Source: Gautieria morchelliformis (Eukaryota; Basidiomycota; Agaricomycetes; Gomphales; Gomphaceae). Taken from it: a DNA stretch of 64,000 bases. The translations under genes were made by a program, and so were the position numbers. This document shows, one piece after another, positions 45,658-57,100 of this stretch (positions are counted from its first letter, which is position 1; each line of letters starts with the position of its first letter). Under the pieces are notes generated by a model. That model was not told the origin of the DNA and ran no database searches. It saw nothing but the letters and a program-made list of their open reading frames with translations. The stretch covers positions 1 to 64,000 of the forward strand of contig WHVA01000579.1 in the NCBI GenBank assembly GCA_015179125.1, read 5' to 3'.

Positions 45658-46110
45658 TGCCTGCCACATCATGTAGCCGTCGATGGGCTGAGGGTATGCG
45701 CATATTAATACCAAACAGGGCAAACGCTAGATAAGAACACACCGAAGACAGCATCGCGAAAGGCCAGCAATAGTTCCTTTCTTGTATAAAACATGTTAAG
45801 CGGCTTCCCGTATGACCTCAAGACAATCCGAGTGTGTATACGTTCCAATTTCATGTCCTCCGCGGTCGGCCTGTCGACCTGAGGATTGGTTAACACTGTA
45901 TCCAGGTCGCTGGGATCATCGCTGTGCCGGACTTCTTCAAAGTGTTCAAGTTCAGCAATGCCGTCCACCACATCTTGAGCCTGTGCGTGATGTAGCAGTG
46001 AGCCTTCAGCCTCCTGTCCGGCAAGTTCATCGCAAGGCATCGGCATCCAGGCCTCTTTAATGACATATCGCGACCTCCGGTCGCCTTCTTGTTTCCAAGT
46101 ACGCCAACCA
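45658..46110 (-). pseudogene. FunK1 kinase, middle part of the split gene (unit 2, minus)
   Basis: Reads SRYVIKEAWMPMPCDELAG with the ATP-site Lys and continues collinearly with the unit 1 kinase (DPSDLDTVLTNPQV, LRSYGKPLNMFYTRKELLLA), the intron donor GTGTGT and the acceptor just before the copia insertion. Homology to unit 1 ends near 46110 within the kinase N-lobe, so the long FunK1 N-terminal region is missing. Confidence 0.85.
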
Positions 46111-46127
46111 TCTCCTGTTCTTAGCAC

Positions 46128-48038
46128 AGCGAGTCTAGCAAGACCTCAGTCTCTCCGCCTCCCGTCTTCCGCCTCAATTCCGCCTCAAGTTCCGACCAAC
46201 CTTCAGTTCAGTACATTCCAACTTCCGACCCATTTCCGAAATACCTAGGACGATAGTTCATTGGGGGCGCAACCTACAAGTTGAAGCCGCTGTCCTTTCC
46301 AGTTCTGACTTAGCGGAAATCTCAATACGTAACAAGGGACTTCGAAAGGGATCCCAGAAAATCTAGAAGCTGTTATGCTACATCAAGTCTGCTAGGAAAA
46401 CATTTACTTTTTATGTTCTAAAGTTCAACCACCAACTAAAAAATACTGTTCTGAGCAAGGGTTCTGCCAGGCACATGCCGGCCCTCCATAATGGAGAGCT
46501 ATATATTTGAGGCTGGAATGCCTGAGAATGGTCATATTGAACTAACTGGCATTAACTATCAATGCAGGTATGCCGCAATGGTAGTGCGTAGCCACAGCCA
46601 TATATTTTGAGTCAAGAGATCGAGTCACGCTGGTGTCATGTATTTTATTTACTTTCTGTATTTCGTGTATTTCTACTATTACTTCTGAACTTCCATTACT
46701 AATTACTCATGATTCAGAATTTCAGTTTAGGTAAACACAAAGTACATACAAGTAATTGAATCAATAGTTTAGAAATATTCAAAGCTTCAAACCAGAGATG
46801 GTTTGAGCTCCGGTGATTATAAAGCAAAGCAAAGAATACTTACTAAGTTAGATCATGTTTATTAACTAACTCTGCTGGCGTCTGGGTGTCTGGGTGATAT
46901 ACCCTTACCTCGCGTTTGGTTCCTAATTATGAAAGGTTATTGGTGTGCGGGCTGATCTGTGGTTATCATGGGTCTTATTCCTGATTAGCCTAGGGTTATC
47001 TATTTACAGTCTGATTTGTGGTTATCACAGACCTAATCAGACCTTGGTTATATATTCTCATCCTGACCATGTTCCTCTCTAATATCAGGCCTGATTATGC
47101 CGACCACTGCCCTGATGACCTGATCAGCCTAATCAGGCCTGATTTAGAAACCTCAATTTTTCTGACACAGATATGCATGCGGACATCCCCTGAGTCAAGA
47201 CAGTAGTACTACAGTTGGATGAACCCCGTCGTCTGATCTTGAGTTCTCAGGCAGAGCATGCGACTTGAACACTAAACATTGAATCTCAAATGCATGAAGG
47301 TTTCTTATCAGACGAGGAACACTGCCGCCGCTAATCAGAACCACGGCCTGACTCAAGAAATGGTCAAGAACCTAAACAATTCTCGCCCAAACCATCAGAT
47401 CAGGAGTGGCGAGTAGTGTCCTGCGGTGCATAGTCTTCGGCAACTATCCTGTTCTCTCCAGCATTAGTATAACGACTCGGCCCTCGCACTGACTGACGAG
47501 GTCTTCTCAATGCTCAATGCTCAGCGCTCAGCATGAGCCCTTATGCTGACCATAACCAATAAATTCAACCCCACACACCTTCCCTCGATGCCCCGCCCCT
47601 CCCCGCCCACACATCAGCAAAATGGTGCGGACGTGGTATGAGCTTATGTAACTTGTCAGTCTACAACAGGAAATGCATGCCTACCTAAGTAATTACAGGG
47701 ATATGTAATTCTTTTATACCACTTGTGACATATACATAGGCGTTTTAGCGATGTTATCAGACTAATCAAAGTCTTTCCTGCCATCGCAACTCAATTCAAG
47801 AGCTTGAGAGAAATCCACAGTATTTTTATACAACTTGTGATACATACGGGTGATAATACATGCATGGTGATATTGATGAGTCTTTGCAATTCGCCGTCTT
47901 ACAACGAAACGCGAAAAGAAGAAAAGGGTGGTGGGGTGGGTGCAAGGCTATACTGGTCGCAGCTTGTTGGCTTGAGGGCACAGTTTGCAACTTGAAGTGC
48001 TTTGGCAGACAGTGGATGATTACGACCTGGCAGATCCA
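46128..48038. other. No recognisable gene
   Basis: 46140-46260 has TTCCG/TCCGCCTC-rich sequence resembling the gypsy LTR style, but I cannot delimit an LTR. 46930-47150 is dense in CTGATTA/TAATCAG motifs. 47700-47850 has two related units (TTTATACCACTTGTGACATATAC and TTTATACAACTTGTGATACATAC). No coding family is seen. Confidence 0.4.
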
Positions 48039-51000
48039 TCAAAAATCATCGTCAAATTCGAGGCCGTCATCTGACTGTGAGTTGGCTTCATCAAGGTCGT
48101 CTAAGTCCTCATCTGAACTGACACCGTATTCCGCTTGTTGGAACGGCGTAGATTCACCGGCCTCACCATCATCACTATCATCATCATCGGCCACTTCCCA
48201 GTGTATATGAGACGATTCCTGTCCTAGATGACCGATACCTCCACCGAAGTAGCGCATAAACATGTCCCGGTCCACAAACCTGTGAAGACTTAATTAGAGT
48301 AAAGAAACAATTACGACAGCATGATGATTTTACCTATTGATATAGAAAGATTCCCAATCTTGCTCATTCGGATAACTTCTTATAATTGATGGGCCTGGGC
48401 CAAGAAACTTGGAAGTACGTCCATATGCAAACGCAGGGATGATGTGGGACGCGGGAATGATATGGGCAGGGTCTAGAATCCCGAAGCTAGGGCTATCTTG
48501 TTCATCATCTACAAAGCCTACCTGGTCGAGATGAAGAGCTTTCCAGCCTGCATTGTAGCTGGGTTCAGTTCCTAGCCAGTGTATCCATAGGAAAACAAAT
48601 CTTTGCGGGGCTTGAGATTTTGAGCAGGGACCAGTATGGACAACCCAAGTATGGAAGATACCAAGAACTTGTGAATACCAAAAAGGGTGAGCATCTTGGG
48701 ATGTCTGGTCATTGTGGGCTTTCAACATGACATAGCAGCACGGAGTGGAAGGATTAATTGTGTCTTGTCCCTGATGGAGGTCGTAAGTGGTGTAGTTGAT
48801 GCGTAACACCTTGTGAGAATACATTTTGTTGTCCTTGAAGATTACAGTGGCACAATCAGATTCGGTAAAATTATGTTCATTGCCGTCATAAGGGATGTCA
48901 AGGAGACAGGTGAGGAGATGGTCCCATAAGTCAGGGATGAAATGCTAGATGTTATGAGCCGACACCAAAAAATGCGTGAACTTAGACTGTACCTTCAGGG
49001 CAGGGTCATTGGCATCCTTTCTAATCCACGTCCGAATATGAACCGGGTTTTTCTGACTTGCGGCGACGTGATGGTGTGCATCAGTGCTCGTGTTTGACAT
49101 CGGCTCAGACTCTGATAAGTCCAGGTGATGCATGTGATGACCTGTGCTGGTTCCCGCCTCTTTTCTGGCATCTACAATGCGGTGCAAGTTACTTTGGTGG
49201 TGCTCTATGGAAGCAAGTTGCTTGGTGGGGTTATTTTTTCTAGTGCGAGGGTAAGATGCCTTGGAGGTGCGATGCCCTAGCTCGGGCTGAAAGTAAAGTC
49301 AGATGACATAAAAGAAAGTGTCCATTGGACGAACTGTTTGCGTGGCATAGGAATCAGTGGTTCCGAACCAGCGAATTGTCGAGACGTAATCTCCTAATGC
49401 GTGAAATTTGTAGGTCAATAAATTGAGGGTCTTCGGCTTCTTGCCTCCGGCAGGAGTAGGGGACCCCGGGTTTTGACGAGCTAGACGTTGAGCGCATGCA
49501 CTCACTTCGCGATCGAGTTCAAAAGTAGGGATTATATCACAAGTTTGAGACTTGAATCGACACATTTGGCGCCCAAACATGGTAGTGATTGCGGTCAAGG
49601 CCATGAGAGTGACCCCAGTGTGCAGTTTTAGCTTCGCAAGTGAATGAAACCAGCACGCAATAAACAGAAGAGAGACAACAATCTCATCATGTGGAGAAGG
49701 GAGAAGGCCATCAAATACTGCACAAAACTTCGACAACCTTCAGTTGAGTACAAGAGATGACGGATGTGGACTGACTAGAAGAATATCTTTGAAGTCGTGG
49801 GCGGCGAGGCGTTTCAGACCTGATACGTTGGAATGAAATCGGCGAATAGTATGTCGTCTGAACGGAGGAGTGTTATGAAACCTATTCAACATATTAGAAA
49901 AGATTCTTGTGACCATAGCAGGGGGTGGAGAGGGCACATACCGATGATCAAGCTCCACAATGGCTGCAGCACTTTGTGCAGTTACGAGATGGAGGAGGTG
50001 AATAAGCAATGTTTTCCAGGTGCCAAGCTCCCACTCATGCATGAAGTCGACAGCGGGCATGCGAAACAAGAAGAACCGCGAGTTGTGCACCAATGGTACA
50101 TGCGGCTCAGGAAGGCGGCTGGAGAAATCCGAGAATGCATTCTGCAGAAGAGAAAGAGTCAGTTATGCGAGGATAGTGATAACATCCACTGACCTTATTT
50201 GGAGTTAATGACTGTTCTTTAAGAACTCTCTCGACAGCTTCACTTGTGACATTACGACCTTCTTTGAATATGAATTTACGGGATAGCGAGATTTTGTAGC
50301 GTCAGTCATTATCATCCTTGCGCAATAGAGCTTCATGATGCTGAGCATCTAGTTTAGTACCTAACTCGGGGACCCGAGTCATATGAATGAGACAGCATGG
50401 ACAAGGACATCCACCAAGATCTTGAATTGAACAAAGGATTATTCTGGTGTGTCATCAGATCCACGAGACGATGGTAGTGAGTGGGAAGACTAACTTCTCA
50501 GGATAATCCGCTGTGTATGTAAAGATCCGAGGATAGAGTCTCCGAGTTATTCCATCCATGCATCTTATCACAATTCTGTGGACCCATGCATGTAAGAACT
50601 CTTCATCTAGAAGAAGTGCCCAACAAGCTTGGAAGAGTTCATGCTTCCGATGCGTCAAGATAGCAGCCTTCGCATTTGCCGATATATTCCGGAATTGTGC
50701 TAAAAAATCGTTTATCCCGTCAGGGAGCTATCAATCATTCAGTGAGCTCATATTTATATGCATCTTGAATAGAAAGATCACCTTAGGAAAGTAGGCTATG
50801 TGGTGAGTGGCTCCGGCACGGGGCTTAGCCCTCTCCCACTTTGATTGATTGGCAAAGTAGGTACAGCCGGGCCAAAGCGATGCAGTTCCAAAACTGATCA
50901 ACTGGAGACTATCAGATGTAAACATCATCCCCGCTACTACCCGAGGAAGATTACAATCCAGCTCTGGTGGTAGACATTGGATCTCCTCCTCCGTGGCCAG

Positions 51001-52425
51001 AAACGAGTACGAGGTGTAAACCTCATCAAAAACACGTTGAGGTGCAGCTTGGTTGTTTGGGGGTTGCCAAAATTGTTTGTAGCCTGAAAAATGAAATCTT
51101 TTTGCGGCCAGAGATGTGAAGGCCGCCTTTATAACCTCTGTGAGCTGGCGATAATAAAAGTGAGGGACTGAAAATTTGGGTGCCTCTGTTTCGCCAAGAG
51201 AACGTGGGACACCGTCAGGTACCAGTATATCGACAGCACTCTCAATCCAACCATCTGCAAATGCAAATAAACCGGAGTGTGAATCCACATCATTCTTATC
51301 TGCAACTTGAAGTTGACCGGGCGACTGGAGAAGCTTATCCAATGTGTGCAAGTTAGCTACTTGAACGTCCAGAGGGTTGAACCCTTCTGGAGCATGGAAT
51401 ACCTCCCTAACAAGTCGATCACGATCGCCGACACTTTTAAGCAATCCACAATTCCAAACCAATTCAGCAGATTGAGGGTACTTGGATTCTTGAATGGACC
51501 GAAATCTGGCTTTGTGGAGTTCTCGGTCTGCATGTCACCAACAGCTTCAAATTCAGTAAGCTCCGTGACGTCCAGGTTCTCGTCTGGGATATTTTTGGGG
51601 ATGCCTTGATACTCTCGATAGAGACCGAATGTATTTGCAATGGTACGTATTGTCCGTCGCACATGTAATCGAACACGCGTGATCCCAAACCAATTCGGAG
51701 AATCGTTTCGGGTGTGGGGGGTAGACTCCGTACTTCCAGGTGGAGCTTCAACGACTAAGCTTGACAGGGAGTTGTCCTCAAGGGGTCCAGGCCCTTCAGG
51801 GAGATAATCGGGTGGCAGTTGGGGTAGAAGTCTCTGTGATCTCCAACTCATTGATATGTTAGAGTCAACCTCTGAACAACCATTGTGAGGGGATATTCTT
51901 GGACCGTCAGGAAGCTGACGTTGCGGCTGAGTACCTTTGGTTGTGCGGTTTTCGGGAAGCTGAGTGGATCCACTAGTAGATGGGATACTCGCGTGCTGGG
52001 AATCTTCAACAATGCAGTTTTCAAAGCACTGGGTGGGTCCGCTGATAGGTGGGATGCACTCAGGCTGGAAGGACTTCACCTGCCTGTGATCTGACAAACT
52101 TCCGTCGACCACCATAGGTTGATGATCTGCGTCGTCCGCGTCCATATACTTGTTATACTCAATGTTGCTGGACTTAAAAAACATTGATCAGAGTTGAGTT
52201 CAATCATATTTTATTACCAAAGTTACTCACGTTTGTCACTTCCATCCGTTGCTGGTGTTTTATTTCAACCCGTTTTTGACGTGCTTTGCGCACTCTCTGC
52301 CATAATGCCTCCCGCCTCGCTGTTTGTTCCACCGCGTATAACTTGCAAAAATTTTGATGAGTCGTCAGACTGGACTCCTTTTCCCATGATTTTCCACAGC
52401 GGGCTACACACTGGTAAGCGTCCAT
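48039..52425 (-). pseudogene. Plavaka-type transposase, multi-exon, lightly damaged
   Basis: The ATG at 52425 opens a degenerate C2H2/C2HC finger (CVARCGKSWEKESSLTTHQNFC). An intron (donor GTGAGT) leads to a long acidic/Pro-rich region (exon about 52175-51463). The core then carries WIESAVDILVPDG, RVVAGMMFTSDSLQLISFG, HRIVIRCMDGITRRLYPRIF, PAVDFMHEWELGTWKTLLIH, TIRRFHSNVSGLKRLAAHDF, LNLLTYKFHALGDYVSTIRW and, near the C-terminus, FVDRDMFMRYFGGGIGHLG plus an acidic tail ending at 48039. These blocks are characteristic of the Agaricomycete Plavaka (CACTA-like DNA transposon) protein. Lesions: one base missing near 51450 and a TGA near 50306. Otherwise exons and splice sites are readable throughout. 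Terminal inverted repeats were not found. The family name is from recall of these blocks. Confidence 0.75.
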
Positions 52426-53689
52426 TGGAACTTTGAACTTGTGAAGCCTTTACAGGTGGTATATAACAGAGCTTCAGTCGTGTTTCGAACTGAGAAGATG
52501 CAACAAGGTCATCATAGCACGGAAAAAAATTTGAGGTCTGTGGCATGCGCAGTTCTTCAAGCCTGTGCTCCACAAAGCGTGCGAGAGAATCACGATGGTT
52601 CTGCAGGTGACAGGCGGCCAAGACCAACTCGAGAGTTGAGCTGAGATGAGAGCCCGGGGCAGCTGCTCGTCAGGATTGCTCTGATAGGAGGCTAAGATGA
52701 AAATCAGAGGCAGACACTGCTCGTCGTCTGGCATAGCCTGAGTACACTGCGCTCCGCAAAGCATGTGAAAGATGACGATTGCTTTGATAGGAGGCTAAGC
52801 AGACTCGAGAGTAGTAGGCTGAGTGCAAATCAGAGTGGCCTACTACACCGCAAAGCACGCGAAACCAGTCATGAGAGTTTGAAAATCGGAGTCTCAAACC
52901 AGCTGACTTGGAGGGATCCCAGTCAGTTACACATCTATTACAGCTGTTTTGGGTCCCGAAGGCGGACTTTGAAACTAGTGCTCAAAATTCATCGAAAATT
53001 TGTTTGAGCTCAAACTCGTGAACCAGGAGGAGTTACACCTGTTTGCAGTACCTAAGGCGCGTGTCGGATTTGCTTCCGTTTTAGTGCGCAAACCTCGAAC
53101 AACGATAGCTTGCTTGATATCGCTCCGATTCGCTTGAAATTTCATATCTGAAGCTATGTGGACCATAGCTAGGGCATAGAACTAAAAAATCCAAATAAAA
53201 CAAGCATTTTTTATTTTGCATTTTGGGTGCTGAGGGGGGAACAATGTCAAGCTTCAAGCTTAGCTTACTGTATGTAGTTCAATGCATGTTTTAATTTTGT
53301 TTGCTACTTTGTACTAATGGTGAGAACCCATTACAGGAGAATCTCCAGAAGAGGGTGTTGTAGGATTGGAGAGGAAGGGCTTAGCTTCTTCTGACGTTGG
53401 ATCCATGAGATCTGGCAGTAGGTGTTCATTCTCAATGTCGGATTTCCTCCTGTGTAGCATAAGCCCCGAAAATCTGAGGGATCATATAACGTGGAACATA
53501 CACATCATCAAAGTTCGTAATAGCATCTTTGATCCCTTGCGCACCAAGTGCCAATGCACCATAAGGCAACTTCGCCGATCCTGACACGTTCTTGAGCTCA
53601 GAAACCGTGGGGGCGCACATGTATGCGGCCGGGTGAGGGGCAAGGAGGTGCTGAGGTGGGCGAGCTGGTGTAGGAGGACGGGGCGGTGG
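52426..53689. other. No confident gene; repeats and a possible protein fragment
   Basis: 52640-52880 contains imperfect direct repeats around GGATTGCTCTGATAGGAGGCTAAG and CCGCAAAGCATGTGAAA. On the minus strand 53432-53610 a frame reads SELKNVSGSAKLPYGALALG, faintly like the LPYGALAL block in some basidiomycete transposon-associated proteins. Too little is present to call it. Confidence 0.3.
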
Positions 53690-53696
53690 GGGAGCG

Positions 53697-54135
53697 GGCG
53701 GCAGCGGGTGCGGGTGCAGGTGTGGGTGCAGGTGTGGGTGCAGGTACAGGTGCAGGTGTGGGTGCAGGTGCGGGTGTGGGTGCAGGTGCAGGTGCAGGTG
53801 CAGGTGCAGGTGCGAGTGCGGGTGCAGGTGTGGGTGCAAGTGCAGGTGCGGGTGTGGGTGCAGGGATGAGTTGGGTGGCGATGCGAAGGACGTGGGGGCG
53901 CATGCGTATGCGGCGGGGATGAGGGGTGCGGAGGTGCTAAGGTGGGCAAGCTGGTGTAGGAGGACAGGGTGGTGGGGAAGCAGGCGGTGGCAGGTGTGCG
54001 TGCAGGTGCAGATGCAGGTGCGCGTGCAGGTGCAGGTGTGGGTGCAGGTGCAGGTGCAGGTGCGGGTACAGGTGCAGGTGCAGGTGCAGGTGCAGGTGCA
54101 GGTGCAGGTACGGGTGCAGGTGCGGGTGCAATTGC
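53697..54135. repeat. GTGCAG-type minisatellite in a roughly 290-bp duplicated unit
   Basis: Two blocks (about 53697-53865 and 53991-54135) are built of hexamers GTGCAG, GTGTGG and GTGCGG in mixed order. Each block is preceded by the same about 100-bp sequence containing GAGCTGGTGTAGGAGGAC or its variant GCAAGCTGGTGTAGGAGGAC, so the whole unit is tandemly duplicated. Long frames across it (VQV/GAG/HLHP repeats) are by-products of the hexamer period. Confidence 0.92.
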
Positions 54136-54479
54136 GGCACGGACGACACGGAGCTCATCGTGAGGAGACTGGGCATACGGTTAGCAGGGTGCGGGGGCGT
54201 CGACACACCTTGACACCCAAGGGACTCCATGCAGGGGACATGGGGGATACTGGCCCAAACGGCAGCCGATAGAGGGATGGGAGTGCAGACATGACACGAC
54301 TGGGCTGGTGGCCCTTGAGGCATGCGAGGGCGTCGCTGCGGTTGGTGTTGCGGCAGCGCATGGAGGCACGGGACGTGGCGGTGGTCATCATGAGGGTGTT
54401 GACGGTGGGAGTGATGGAGCCGCGGTCGGTCAGGGTGCGGGTGGACGACAGGAAGGAACTGCTCATGCTTGTATGAGTA

Positions 54480-56114
54480 GAAGGGGCACTTCAAGTCACA
54501 ATGGTGGACTTGTAGTTGGGATGCGTGACAGCCCTTTCAGCGAGCATGTAAAGTAAGCATAAGTAGCAAACGCACCAATAAAAACGGGATAGTGGCCATT
54601 CGACACCTCAAAATTACACTTGAGTTGGGGTTCAGCATTGGGAGTAAGGGTGGTCCAGACCTGGCCCGGAATGTCTTTACAAATGCTGTCGCACAATTCA
54701 TGTCATAGAATTCTTGGTCAGGGTGTGTGTTTCGGGAACTTCCGTTCTCCTTGTATGTACTACCCACACCATCGCTCATATGCCTCACCCTGGCAACCCT
54801 AAACCTGTTTGTCACATGTACAGCAAGGATCTGCGGGATCGCGTTATACACCAAAAATTCAAGCTCAACAAGAAATCAACCGATATTGCAATTGACCTCG
54901 ATATGTCACTACGTGTAGTTCAATGCACAATCAAACTCTGGCAGGATGGTGGAGACATTGTGGCAGAGCCAAAGCGGCTATCTCATGGGTCAAAAATAAC
55001 CTCAGCTCAGAGTGAAGTAAGTAATTCATGTCTGTGTTTAGCTGTAGCTTATTTTATTTTATAACAGTTTCTTCTTGCGCTTCTTGAACGCTCGCCCGAT
55101 CTTTACCTCAATGAGCTTGTCGAAGAGCTAGAGGTGCAGCATGGTATTTTAGTAAGTATATCAACTGTCTGGAGGACGCTTCGACATCTTGGCTTGCAAA
55201 GAAAGAAAGTGTGTCATTAAATCCTCGAAGAATGACAACCTTTGTATTTGTCTCCAATCCAGCTTTCACGGGCAGCCGCAGAGCGCTGTGAAGCCTCGCG
55301 GACTGCTTTCCAGTTTCGTATTGGTAGTGAACCACCGGACCGTTTGGTGTTCACAGATGAAAGCGCAATTGACCTTTGCACAATGTATAGACTAATGGGA
55401 TGGGCTTACAAGGGATGTAGGCCTCAAGTGCGAGCACGTTTCCAAAGGGGCAAAAGGTAATGATTTGTGCATGGGCCTCCATTATTGTATCACTAATATC
55501 CACTCAGATTTTCAATCCTTCTGGAACTCTCACAAGATGGAATCATCTATAGCCATATCAAATTAGGGGCATACGATGGTCCAGAGTTCCTTCGGTTTCT
55601 AAAGGGCCTTTTAGAGGTAATGAACCCTTACCCGGCACCACAGAGTGTTCTTGTTATGGATAACTGCACCATTCACCACATACCTGAGGTCTCACTTTTA
55701 TGTGCCCAAAGGTTTTTATCATTATAAACTGTTTTCACTGGTGTCTAATCTTGCATTTGAAGAGGAATCAAACTGATGTATCTTCCTCCGTACTCGCCTG
55801 ATCTCAACCCGATCGAAGAATCATTCTCCTTCATCAAAGCTCACCTCAGATGTCATGGTGCCGAGTTCCATGCATGTGTTGCAAGTAAGGAGAGGGCTGA
55901 GCTATTCATGTTTCTCTACGAGGCACTGGATCAGATTACACGCAGACATGCATGAGGGTGGATGAAGGACTGTGGCTATCTGTAGTGCGGTTGTACTACT
56001 GCAATGTAATTTTTTTGTTTTCAGAATGTTGAAAATTATCTGCAATGTGATGGATGATATTGGTAAACAAAACTTAGTAGTGCAAAAAGTACTCATTTTA
56101 AGTGCCCACTCTTC
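54480..56114 (+). mobile_element. Tc1/mariner-type DNA transposon
   Basis: About 1.6 kb, holding an intact DD34E transposase. The likely ends share GGGCACTT: the left begins GAAGGGGCACTTCAAG and the right, read inward, GGAAGAGTGGGCACTTAAAA. Each is flanked by TA (54478-54479, 56115-56116), the target dinucleotide of this superfamily. The inverted repeats are short and imperfect, so the ends are tentative. Confidence 0.65.
54780..55955 (+). CDS. Tc1/mariner-type transposase, five exons, intact
   Basis: Exons 54780-55016, 55068-55208, 55263-55456, 55508-55711, 55763-55955. The introns are 51, 54, 51 and 51 bp, all GT...AG. The sum is 969 nt, giving 322 aa with no internal stop. The N-terminal half has two helix-turn-helix regions ([38 protein letters not shown]) that bind the terminal repeats. 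The catalytic domain has [11 protein letters not shown] (first Asp), [11 protein letters not shown] (second Asp) and [16 protein letters not shown] (Glu). The spacing of 34 residues between second Asp and Glu gives the DD34E signature. Cut-and-paste transposition at TA sites is the family's known activity. The start ATG begins MPHPGNPKP, and in-frame codons extend upstream. It appears capable of encoding active enzyme, though I cannot judge expression. Confidence 0.9.
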
Positions 56115-56116
56115 CT

Positions 56117-56829
56117 ACAGTGGCTACAGGATCTCATAATATTATATGTCATGACTATCGTCAATGCGTGGACATGGATAGGAGAGGACGGTCACGGTGC
56201 GGTCCCGTTCAGGATCAGCGTGAGTGTGCATGTGGGGCTGTTCGTTCAAGTTGGCTGGACCGTTCAGTTTGTGCATGATTCTTGGCGGTAGGCGACGGTT
56301 GTGGCGTTGTCTAAGGCTCCCGCACAGGTTTTCGCCGTCTGCGCTCGTCGGTGATGAGCCCGAAATATGACTTGATGAGTTTCAGCCATAAGCACGCTGT
56401 GAGCCTTAAATAGTTGACTTGCCTGCAAATCCTCCTGATAGCACTCCTGAAACGTGACCAATAAATAATTTATGTCCGACGAAGGCTAGTACTGTACAAG
56501 ACTTAAGGGTCCGAGATAGGACTACCATGGATGTTCCCACCGTCATGTTTCCTATGGCTCGCACGTTTTAGCACACATATGAAGTAAGAAAGAAAAATGA
56601 TAAAATATGAACGCCAGCCTTGCATGGGATTCGAACGCAAGAGGTCGATGTGCCAGAAGCGCATAGCCATTTCACACAGTGAGTTTACCGATTCACCAAC
56701 AAGCACGTTTAGACTAGAGTGTCAGACATGGTATATATATGTATTCTGGATCATCTGCTTGCACTCCAATACTCTGATTTGCATCTGAGTCAAGTTACTT
56801 ATAAGTTTGTTCGAAGAAGCGGTTTTGAG
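56117..56829. other. No gene; possible tRNA-like remnant
   Basis: On the minus strand about 56615-56705 an A-box-like TGGTGAATCGG and B-box-like CGTTCGAATCC occur in tRNA-like order, and a D-arm (GTGA...TCAC) can form. The T stem and acceptor stem do not pair, so this is not called as a tRNA. The rest is unassigned. Confidence 0.35.
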
Positions 56830-57100
56830 TCCGCGTCCCACACGTGGATCACTTTGTCCCTATAGCCCGACACAATCGCTTGCCATCCCGCGGCAACGCA
56901 ACAGAGTAGATCCACTCGCGGTGACCTTTGAATGGCCCGGCAATGACATCGCCGGTCGTTACATCCCATTCATACGATCCCGACACGATCCGCTAGCCGT
57001 CCCACGACACCGCGACAGGGCTGACTGCGTGGATGTGGCCCTCGAATGGTCCAGAAACGACCTCGCCGGTTGTGATAGCCCTTACCAATGACCATGTCAG
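56830..57100 (-). pseudogene. WD40-repeat relic (NACHT/HET-type WD40 style)
   Basis: Minus strand reads TTGEVVSGPFEGHIHAVSPV, a stop at the end of VAVSWDG, RIVSGSYEWDV, TTGDVIAGPFKGHREWIYSV, and after a frameshift IVSGYRDKVIHVWDADS. This is the highly regular ligand-binding WD40 array found at the C-terminus of basidiomycete STAND (NACHT-WD40) proteins. About two and a half blades remain. No NACHT domain is nearby. Confidence 0.75.

Noticed and set aside
53432..54494. Several long open frames encoding His-Leu-His-Pro, Gly-Ala or Val-Gln repeats
   Set aside because: They arise from the GTGCAG hexamer array, which is open in several frames on both strands. There is no coding evidence beyond the repeat period.
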